NCBI RefSeq assembly: GCF_016907715.1
Contig: NZ_JAFBCM010000001.1
Location: 1,178,001 to 1,242,000, forward strand
DNA: 64,000 bases
From: Tenggerimyces flavus
GTDB lineage: Bacteria > Actinomycetota > Actinomycetes > Propionibacteriales > Actinopolymorphaceae
Reading direction: 5' to 3'
Positions within the stretch are counted from its first letter, which is position 1, and every line of letters begins with the position of its first letter. The notes beneath the pieces are model-generated. The model was not told where the DNA came from. It saw only the letters and a program-made list of their open reading frames with translations, and ran no database searches. This document shows positions 25,706 to 32,707 of this stretch, piece by piece. Made by a program: the position numbers and the translations under genes.

Positions 25706-27408
25706 GGGCTTCGCGGATTCTGCTTGCCTGCTTGGTCGCTTTGGCGTTCGCCGCGCCCGCGTTGGTGCTGCGGGTGTCGGCGGAGGTGCGCCCGGGGTCG
25801 GTCGGCGTCGCGGTCGCCGAGTCGGTGTTGAACCACTGGCGGGAGACCGGGGTGCCGGACTCCGAGGTGAACGGCGCACTGGAGTCGGCGGGGATTCGTA
25901 CGGCGGTGTTGGGGATGCCGTCGATTCGCTCGTACCTGGTGGACGGCGAGGCGCAGATCCTGGAGAGCGGCGACCCGTTGCTGATGAAGGGGTCGGAAGA
26001 CTTCGTCGCGGCGGTGCGGTCCCGGTTCGGGTCGGCGGTGACGGTGAAGGACGAGGTCGTCAGCGTCGCCGGCGTTGCTGGTGCGTTGGACAAGCCGCTC
26101 GGGTATCTGCCGGCGCGGGTCGCGGAGCTGCGCGCGGCGGGGCTGGACCTGGTGCTCGCGTTGCCGTCGCGGGAGCCGGACCTGGACTGGTTGCAGCGCG
26201 AGATCACGGCGACCAAGGCGCAGTCGGTGCTGCTCGCGGGGTCGTCGCCTCCGGCCGCTTCGCTCGCCTCGTACCTCTCGTCGCGCGGCTTCTCTCTTGT
26301 GGTGTCGGACTTCGTGCCGGGTGACGGGCTGGTGTCGTCGTACGGGCAGCAGTTCGGTGGGGCGCTCGTTCGCGCGCACCTGATCGAGCTCAAGCGCAGC
26401 GACTCCCTGTCGACGCTGACGGTGCGCGCGCGGCGGGCGGAGAAGGAGCGCGGCGTACGGCTGATCGTGCTCCAGACTCCGCCGGACTTCCCGGGCGCGG
26501 GGCCGGCGCTCGACCAGACGGTGGCGCTGGCGGACTCGATCCAGCGCGAGCTCCCCGCGGGCCTGAGCGCGGGCACGCCGACGCCGCAGCCCCTGGTGGC
26601 GCCGTCGTTGCTGGTGCGGTTGGCGACAGTCCTCGCGGCCGTTGCCCTTGCCACGTTGGCGATGCTGGCGTTGCCACGTTCGCCCAGGCTGGTGCTGGGG
26701 TTGGTCGGCGCGTTCGGTCTGGTGGGTGTGGTCGCGGCCGTGGCCAACCAGCTCTTCATGTGGCAGCTCTTCACGTTCGCCACCGCGGTCGGCGGCGCGG
26801 CTCTGGCCGTACTGACGCGGCGGTACCTGCTGGGCTGCCTGGTCGCGGTGACGACGGGCCTCGTGGTGGCGGCGCTGGGTGCGCAGAGCACGTTCATGAA
26901 CGGGACGACCTCGTTCCTTGGCGTCAAGGCGCTCTTGCTCGGGCCGCCGGTGATCGTGGCGGTGTTGGCGGCCATCGACGTGGGGCCGCGCAAGCTCCGT
27001 TCGCTGGTGTGGCCACTCCGCCCGTGGCACGCGCTCGTGGGCGTCGTGCTGGTGTTGGGTGCGGCGTACTACCTGCTGCGGTCGGGCAACTACGGGCTCG
27101 TGCCGGACTTCGAGCTGGTGTTGCGGGACCGGTTGGACGAGCTGATGTACATCCGGCCGCGCTTCAAGGAGGCGCTGCTGGGCTTCCCGGCCCTGTTCGT
27201 GGCCGCCCAGTGGAAGGGCGACGCCCGCTGGCTGTGGGCAATCGTGGCGACAGTAGGGACGGCGAGCGCGGTGGACTCGTTCGCGCACTTCCACACCCCA
27301 GTCCTGGCGGCGCTGCTTCGTACGGGCTACACGATCGTGATCGGGCTGGTGCTCGGGTTCGTGATATCCCTTGTGGTGAAGGCGATCGTGAAGAGAGTGC
27401 GCGCATGA
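25702..27408 (+). CDS. DUF5693-like polytopic membrane protein
   Basis: The 568-residue protein starts at a GTG overlapping the flippase stop. An N-terminal helix (ILLACLVALAFAAPALVL) precedes a soluble extracytoplasmic domain to ~residue 310. This has a polysaccharide-deacetylase/TIM-barrel-like character with LVLALPSREPDLDW and VRLIVLQTPP. About eight membrane helices follow from ~310, ending in a basic tail. The arrangement and the location directly before csaB are known for DUF5693 proteins of Firmicutes S-layer clusters, although no activity is established. Its stop overlaps the csaB start (ATGA). Confidence 0.75.
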   Translation: MRASRILLACLVALAFAAPALVLRVSAEVRPGSVGVAVAESVLNHWRETGVPDSEVNGALESAGIRTAVLGMPSIRSYLVDGEAQILESGDPLLMKGSEDFVAAVRSRFGSAVTVKDEVVSVAGVAGALDKPLGYLPARVAELRAAGLDLVLALPSREPDLDWLQREITATKAQSVLLAGSSPPAASLASYLSSRGFSLVVSDFVPGDGLVSSYGQQFGGALVRAHLIELKRSDSLSTLTVRARRAEKERGVRLIVLQTPPDFPGAGPALDQTVALADSIQRELPAGLSAGTPTPQPLVAPSLLVRLATVLAAVALATLAMLALPRSPRLVLGLVGAFGLVGVVAAVANQLFMWQLFTFATAVGGAALAVLTRRYLLGCLVAVTTGLVVAALGAQSTFMNGTTSFLGVKALLLGPPVIVAVLAAIDVGPRKLRSLVWPLRPWHALVGVVLVLGAAYYLLRSGNYGLVPDFELVLRDRLDELMYIRPRFKEALLGFPALFVAAQWKGDARWLWAIVATVGTASAVDSFAHFHTPVLAALLRTGYTIVIGLVLGFVISLVVKAIVKRVRA

Positions 27409-28427
27409 AGCTAGTGATGCTCGGCTACTTCGGCTTCGGAAACGCAGGGGACGAAGCCATCCTGGCCGCGGAGCTCACAGCCCTCCGCACTGCCCTCGGC
27501 GCCGAGACCACCTTCATCGCGGTATCAGGCGACCCAGCGGAAACCCGAGCGACCCACGGCATCGAGGCGGTCTCGCGCACGGACTTCCGCGCATTGATCA
27601 CGACCCTCCGAGGAGCCGACGCGCTGATAGCCGGAGGGGGCAGCCTCCTCCAAGACGTGACCAGCGCCCGCCCGGTGGCGTTCTACGCGGGGACCATGCT
27701 GATCGCCCGAACCCTCGGCAAACCAGTCTTCGTGTACGCCCAAGGCCTGGGCCCCATCACTCGCGGCTTGAACCGCCGCCTAGCCGGCTGGGCGCTCCGC
27801 TCAGCGACCTACGTCTCCCTCAGGGACGAATCCTCGATAGCCCTCGCCACCTCCCTAGGCGCTCGCAATGCAACGCTGGTCCCCGACCCCGTCCTGGGAA
27901 CGACGTTCGCCACCCACCCCCAAGACCGCCTGGCCATAGCCCTCCGCCCCTGGCCAGGCACCTGGCTCCCCGCGGTGAAAGCAGCGTTGACGGACCTGGC
28001 CAAGGACACAGAACTGGTCTTCGTGCCGTTCCACGGAGGCCAAGACGTCGACCTGGCCCACTCCCTAGCCACCCCGCTAGGCGCCGAGGTGGTGGAGCCA
28101 GGCGACTACGGCAAAACCCTGGAAGCCGTAGCCACGTCCAAAGCCACCCTGGGCATGCGCCTCCACGCCCTCATCACAGCCGCGGCCGCCACCCGCCCCT
28201 TCGTAGCCATCGCCTACGACCCCAAAGTGACAGCCTTCGCGCAGCTGACAGCCCAACCCCTAGCAGCAACGCTCCCCGAACCCCCCACCCCCGACACCCT
28301 CATCACCCTCACCCGCAAAGCCCTCGAGGGCCCCGACCAGAGTTACGTCGAGACCCTCGAGACCCTCAAATCCGCCACCCAAACCCCCACCCAAGCCGTC
28401 GCGTCCCACCTCCGCCAGCAGGCGTAG
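27405..28427 (+). CDS. csaB: Polysaccharide pyruvyl transferase (CsaB-like)
   Basis: The 340-residue enzyme is the pyruvyl transferase that adds a ketal pyruvate to a secondary cell-wall polysaccharide. Family features include GYFGFGNAGDEAILAAEL at the N terminus (residues ~6-23), a GGGSLLQD motif (~80-87), YAQGLGPI (~110-117) and a C-terminal MRLHALITAAAATRPFVAI block (~248-266). In Firmicutes such pyruvylation creates the binding site for SLH-domain proteins. ATG overlaps the upstream stop. The coding strand is strikingly C-rich and G-poor, with many A-ending codons, unlike the G-rich upstream genes, which hints at a separate origin. Confidence 0.9.
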   Translation: MKLVMLGYFGFGNAGDEAILAAELTALRTALGAETTFIAVSGDPAETRATHGIEAVSRTDFRALITTLRGADALIAGGGSLLQDVTSARPVAFYAGTMLIARTLGKPVFVYAQGLGPITRGLNRRLAGWALRSATYVSLRDESSIALATSLGARNATLVPDPVLGTTFATHPQDRLAIALRPWPGTWLPAVKAALTDLAKDTELVFVPFHGGQDVDLAHSLATPLGAEVVEPGDYGKTLEAVATSKATLGMRLHALITAAAATRPFVAIAYDPKVTAFAQLTAQPLAATLPEPPTPDTLITLTRKALEGPDQSYVETLETLKSATQTPTQAVASHLRQQA

Positions 28428-28435
28428 CAGGGTAG

Positions 28436-29926
28436 CTATCCGAACGTGACGTCGAACGACATCGGCTTGAACCTCACCGTCCCAGAAGGCTGATATCCCT
28501 TCGGCTGGCCAGTGACCCGCCAGACCGGGTGGTAGCTCACCCGGAAGGTCTTCACTGCCTGATCGACCTCGAAGATCGGCCACAGAGTCTGGTTGTCTCC
28601 GTCCCAATCGCCCGAGGCTTCGCCGACATTCCGGTACGTGACGCCCTTAGCCTTCGCTGACGACGAGTTCGTGAAGTCTCGCTCGATGCTGAAGCTAAAG
28701 TTGTCGTACTCATCTTGGGCGTCGGCAGTTTCCAGGACGAGCCACATCTTGTTCTTGGCTGCCCAGCCCTTCATGGGATGGAACGGAGTCAGCAAAGCAT
28801 TGACGAATCGGATGGTGTGACTGCCGTCGAACACGAAGGTGGGAAAGCCGGGGTTGACGCTATCGAGGTGGACTTTTCCCGTTGGGTACTGAACGTTCAG
28901 CCCCGCTGACAACGCCTCAGGAACCGCATCGGTGACCTTTCCCGTCGTAAACGAGATGGTCTGGACCCGACCACCAGCAGCGATTTCCAGCGTCGCGGAG
29001 ACTCGGTCCTTAGGAACGGAGACGACCAGGGTGCCCTGACCGTCGAACGGCAAGGCGACCCGCCCCGTCGACGTCACCAGAGTGAGTGCGCCCGAGACCT
29101 GAACGATCTTCTCCTTGGGAAAGGGATCGTCACTGGTGTTGTAGTCCTCGCCTCCGATGTAGACCTCGGACCACATACCGTCAGACACGCTGAACTCGCC
29201 CACCAGGAACACCTCGTTCGGGGCCGCAACCCGCGTTCCTTCGCGAGTCTTGACCCGCCCCGTTGTCCCTGCGGCTCCGAGTTGGTACTTGCGATTCGGC
29301 GTCTCCACCGGTGAGCTGTCGAGCTTGAAGGGCTTCTCGATCTTGACCGTGTCGACGAGAGAGACCTGAGAGTCTCCCTCTCCCGCGGTCGTCAGCCCGA
29401 TGAAACCCGCACCCGCCGACGGAGGCGGCGGAGCAGCGACCTTGTCAGCGTCGTCCGGCGAGGTCTTGCCGTCGGGGCGGAAGAGGACGGCTCCTGCCGG
29501 GATGTTGGACCCCTTCGCGTTGGCGGACGGGTCGATCAGTTGGTAGCCGCCTTCGATGGCCGCGCTCTCGAACTTGTACGTGTCCCAGACGCCACTCCCC
29601 ACCGCGTCCGGCGAGTCCGTGCCCGTCTGCCCGGCGGAGTCGGACTCCGGCTCCTCGGTGAAGTGCCGAGCCGGCCCGCAGAACGCCAGCTGGTCGATGT
29701 CCTTCGACTCCTCACCCTTGCTGAAGTAGCACCGGGCCTCCTTGTGAACGGTCACCCGTTCCTCGGCCAGGTCGGCGCGCCAAGACTCCTCGACCTTCTC
29801 GAGGAACTGGTCAGGATCCTTGACCTGTTCGCCCATGACTCGCACCGACCCACCGCTGCAACTCGTGGCGAGTAGCGCGGCAGCCAGCAGGACGACTGCG
29901 ATGGATCGGTGTCGGACAGCGTTCAT
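28436..29926 (-). CDS. Large putative lipoprotein next to the conjugation-like locus
   Basis: The 496-residue protein has a signal peptide with lipobox ending LLATSCSG (Cys ~23). The mature domain is acidic and beta-rich, with Cys at ~67 and ~83 (EARCYF and LAFCGP) and a Pro/Ala linker near ~170. No catalytic motif is seen. Its ATG faces the TcpC-like gene across a 390-base divergent region, and its stop lies 8 bases from the convergent csaB. The sequence has slightly less biased codons than its left neighbours. The role may be as an extracellular component of the adjacent secretion system, but this is only positional inference. Confidence 0.75.
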   Translation of the reverse strand: MNAVRHRSIAVVLLAAALLATSCSGGSVRVMGEQVKDPDQFLEKVEESWRADLAEERVTVHKEARCYFSKGEESKDIDQLAFCGPARHFTEEPESDSAGQTGTDSPDAVGSGVWDTYKFESAAIEGGYQLIDPSANAKGSNIPAGAVLFRPDGKTSPDDADKVAAPPPPSAGAGFIGLTTAGEGDSQVSLVDTVKIEKPFKLDSSPVETPNRKYQLGAAGTTGRVKTREGTRVAAPNEVFLVGEFSVSDGMWSEVYIGGEDYNTSDDPFPKEKIVQVSGALTLVTSTGRVALPFDGQGTLVVSVPKDRVSATLEIAAGGRVQTISFTTGKVTDAVPEALSAGLNVQYPTGKVHLDSVNPGFPTFVFDGSHTIRFVNALLTPFHPMKGWAAKNKMWLVLETADAQDEYDNFSFSIERDFTNSSSAKAKGVTYRNVGEASGDWDGDNQTLWPIFEVDQAVKTFRVSYHPVWRVTGQPKGYQPSGTVRFKPMSFDVTFG

Positions 29927-30316
29927 CTCGGATCAAACCCCCGAAGACGGCATACGTGGGCAGACATCGTAAGTCGAAACAGAGAGGTCGTGGGCGGCCC
30001 TACGTATGAGCCTGTGGACAACCAGTCGGGTCCGACACCGTTGTTGTGCCGACGCTGGTGTCGTAGGCGCCAAGGTCGTCGAGTTGAGCTGTCAGCGCCT
30101 GCTCGTAGACTGCGGTCGCCCCGATCCAAGGCCGCCATCGGAGGCGAATAGTCTGGTTACGCCCGTTTTGATCATGTCTTCTCGCGCCGAACCACTGCTC
30201 GAAGCTGAGACGAGGCCGACCGGGTTACCCACAACAGGGGGACCCGGGGGCAGCGCGAGAGGCGCCGAGACGCTTATCGTGACTACAGCCGGCAAGCAAC
30301 CGAGAACAGTAAGGTC
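29927..30316. other. 390-base divergent intergenic region
   Basis: The region separates the lipoprotein (minus) from the TcpC-like gene (plus) and should hold both promoters. It has lower GC in part (GTCTGGTTACGCCCGTTTTG near 30150) and a weak ribosome site (AAGG) directly before the ATG at 30317. No oriT-like long inverted repeat, tRNA or strong hairpin is evident. Confidence 0.4.
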
Positions 30317-31825
30317 ATGACGGAGCCAAACGAAGCCACCACGCCTCTCTCCCGGATGCGCTTCTCGTGGCAACGGGGGTCGGGTCGTCCTGGTTCTCCC
30401 ACCGCGCCCGAGGAGGTCGACGACCGCGACCTCGGGGACGAGGACGCCTGGGCGCCGTCTCCTGCGCAACCGGGGTCCGATCGGCAGGACCAGGACGACG
30501 AGCTCGCTGAGCCGGATACCTGGACCCATGACGAGTTGCCCGAAACGACCTCGGAGTTCTCCAACGGTCGCTCGACCGTCACCGCGGATCCCGTCCCGGA
30601 CCAAGACCTTCCCGACGGTCCGCACGGCGCACCCCCTCCGCCGCCACTGGACGAGCCACCCGCTCCGGGTCCGAAGTACGACCCGGCAGCCCGCCGCTCA
30701 GTCGAGGCGCGCACGCCTCCCGGGCGATCGGAGCGACCAGGGCGACCAGCGAAGACAGCCCAGAACCGTAGTGAGTCCAAGGATCGGCAGAAGGCCAGGG
30801 GTAGCAAGGAAAAGTTCTCAGTCCCGCCGCCGGGCGGTCGGTTCTCTGGGGGGCGCAGCGCGCACGTCGGCCTCCGCATCGCGCTGATCCTCACGACGTG
30901 CCTGCTCGCCCTGGGCGTTGTCGCCTACATCGCCTTCTCGTTCGGCGTCGCCACGATGCGGGAGAACCAGTACCGGCTTTCCGATGCCGATGTCGCGCGC
31001 TACAACCTGACCGACTTCCCGCTCGAGCAGGCAGGAAGATTCGCCGCGGACTACGCGCGACTTTGCCTGACGCACTCGTCGACTCCGGGTGCTGTCGAGC
31101 AGCGGCAGAACAGGCTCGCGCGGTTTGTCTCGGCGGGCACAGATGCAAGTTGCGGTTGGAACGGGACTGGGGTTCAAACCGTCGCTGACGCCAGTTGGAC
31201 GGGATCCTCGGAGCCGATCGATCTGTCCGGCTATGAGGGCCATGCCCGAATGATGCTGGTGAGAGTTCTGACCAGTGCCGGTAGCCGCATCGTGTCGGTG
31301 CCCGTCTACGTTGCGGACCTTGCCAGGGCTGACGGAATGCGAATCGTCGGCGACATCGGAGAGATGCCGCAGCCGCGGCTGGCGAATCCGCCCGAGGCCT
31401 CCGCGCCTGCCGCAGCGGACAGCGCCCTCGGAGAGGCCCTCGTCCAAGGCGAGTTCTTCCGGCAGTTCTTCGACGCCTGGGGATCGTCGACCAGCGCCGC
31501 CTTGCAGCGCTTCGTGACTCCCGATGCCCTTCCTGAGGCGCGATCCGGCCTCGGGAACACGTTGTCCTCCCCCAAGATCGACAAGGCTCTGGTGTTCCTC
31601 CCGGCAGGCGTCGACCTGAACGACACCGAGTTCGAGTGGCGAACGGGAATGGTGACCGAAGCCTGGGTCTGGGTGGTGTGGAGCAACACGGCCGCCGGCA
31701 AGACCGCGACCGAGCGACGGGCGTACCGACTCCAGTTGGTCAAGACGACCCAGGCGGCAAGCCCAGCTCAAGAGTGGGCGGTCAGGGACATCAGAGGGGG
31801 TGTGCCTGATCTCACCACGGATTGA
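30317..31825 (+). CDS. TcpC/VirB8-like conjugation channel protein
   Basis: The 502-residue protein has a ~180-residue cytoplasmic tail rich in Pro, Asp and Glu, one transmembrane helix (~186-210) and an extracytoplasmic part of two NTF2-like domains (~220-350 and ~375-500). This topology matches TcpC of the pCW3 plasmid and Tn916 Orf13 proteins, VirB8-type assembly factors of Gram-positive type IV secretion. The long acidic tail is unusual and could dock cytosolic partners such as the MinD-like ATPase. It is the first gene of a five-gene operon, followed after 48 bases by the pilin-like gene. Confidence 0.8.
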   Translation: MTEPNEATTPLSRMRFSWQRGSGRPGSPTAPEEVDDRDLGDEDAWAPSPAQPGSDRQDQDDELAEPDTWTHDELPETTSEFSNGRSTVTADPVPDQDLPDGPHGAPPPPPLDEPPAPGPKYDPAARRSVEARTPPGRSERPGRPAKTAQNRSESKDRQKARGSKEKFSVPPPGGRFSGGRSAHVGLRIALILTTCLLALGVVAYIAFSFGVATMRENQYRLSDADVARYNLTDFPLEQAGRFAADYARLCLTHSSTPGAVEQRQNRLARFVSAGTDASCGWNGTGVQTVADASWTGSSEPIDLSGYEGHARMMLVRVLTSAGSRIVSVPVYVADLARADGMRIVGDIGEMPQPRLANPPEASAPAAADSALGEALVQGEFFRQFFDAWGSSTSAALQRFVTPDALPEARSGLGNTLSSPKIDKALVFLPAGVDLNDTEFEWRTGMVTEAWVWVVWSNTAAGKTATERRAYRLQLVKTTQAASPAQEWAVRDIRGGVPDLTTD

Positions 31826-31873
31826 TCCACGAATCGCCCCAGCAACGTACGTCGTCTGTATCGGAGGGATGAA

Positions 31874-32140
31874 GTGAAAGAGCAAATCTACTTGAGCCTG
31901 AATCTCCAGGGCTTCTTTACGAATATCAAGGACCTGCTCAACGGTGTTGCCGGCGTCGCGATCACCATCGCAGTGATCATCATCGGATTCAAGATCATGT
32001 TCGCGATCAGGAACGGCGACAACGTGCGGTCCGCGATCCAGAACATGGGCGTGGTCGCCTTCGCGGCCCTCCTGATCGGTGGGGCGGCGGGCATCGCGAG
32101 TCTGCTGCAAACGATCGGTCAGCAGATCGCCAGAGGCTGA
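31874..32140 (+). CDS. Small VirB2/TcpD-like two-helix membrane protein
   Basis: The 88-residue product has a short amphipathic N terminus and two hydrophobic helices: VAGVAITIAVIIIGFKIMFA (~24-43) and MGVVAFAALLIGGAAGIASL (~58-77), joined by a basic cytoplasmic loop. Size and layout match VirB2/TrbC-type pilins and TcpD-like proteins, but no pilin cleavage site is clear. The start is a GTG at 31874 with a strong ribosome site (CGGAGGGA). Position between TcpC-like and TcpE-like genes mirrors tcpC-D-E order. Confidence 0.7.
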   Translation: MKEQIYLSLNLQGFFTNIKDLLNGVAGVAITIAVIIIGFKIMFAIRNGDNVRSAIQNMGVVAFAALLIGGAAGIASLLQTIGQQIARG

Positions 32141-32176
32141 GTCCGACACCGGGGTGTAAGGGAGGCATAGCGAGAC

Positions 32177-32707
32177 ATGGCCGATCCGGTCCAACAGTTC
32201 ACCGCTTTCGACCACACTGACCTCGAGCGTCGTCGGAAGAAGCTGTGGAACCTTGCCGAGGGCGTTCCGCTGACGATCGTGGGCGGTATCGATCTGCGTG
32301 CATTGGTCGTGGCTGCGGTTTCGCTGTTGGCGCTGCTCGGCTTGCTGATCCTGCTTAGTCCTCTGCCGCTCATCGAGTTCGGTTTATGGACGATTCTGTT
32401 CTGCGTCGCGCTCGCGGTAGGGATCTATCTCCTCTGGCCACGCCGGTGGCGGAATGGCCTCACCACCGAACAGAACCTACTCGTCGCCGCCGACTTCCTT
32501 TTCCTCCAACCGCGCCGGATCCACGGCCTGGCGGCCGACGTGGAGCCGGACGTCGTGCACTGGCAGGTCATCCTCTGGCAGCCAGGCGGGCGTAGGTGGC
32601 GGCTAGGGCTCGCTAACTCGCGCGCGAAGCGACAACTGATTCGCTGGCATCCAGACGACCTCCTCCTCTCCGAGTCACCGGCAGGGAAGGGATCGAGGAA
32701 CCGATGA
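32177..32707 (+). CDS. TcpE/VirB3-like conjugation membrane protein
   Basis: The 176-residue protein has a 40-residue cytoplasmic start, a paired-helix hairpin (~43-65 and ~68-88: LVVAAVSLLALLGLLILLSP and FGLWTILFCVALAVGIYLLW) and a long cytoplasmic C terminus. This is the general layout of TcpE and VirB3-like proteins that recruit the VirB4 ATPase. The ATPase start lies inside its stop (ATGA), so the two are coupled, as expected for interacting partners. The sequence itself is divergent and the call rests on topology and gene order. Confidence 0.7.
   Translation: MADPVQQFTAFDHTDLERRRKKLWNLAEGVPLTIVGGIDLRALVVAAVSLLALLGLLILLSPLPLIEFGLWTILFCVALAVGIYLLWPRRWRNGLTTEQNLLVAADFLFLQPRRIHGLAADVEPDVVHWQVILWQPGGRRWRLGLANSRAKRQLIRWHPDDLLLSESPAGKGSRNR

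Noticed and set aside
23513-25879. Minus-strand frame opposite the DNA glycosylase and flippase genes
   Set aside because: Antisense artefact of two clear plus-strand genes.
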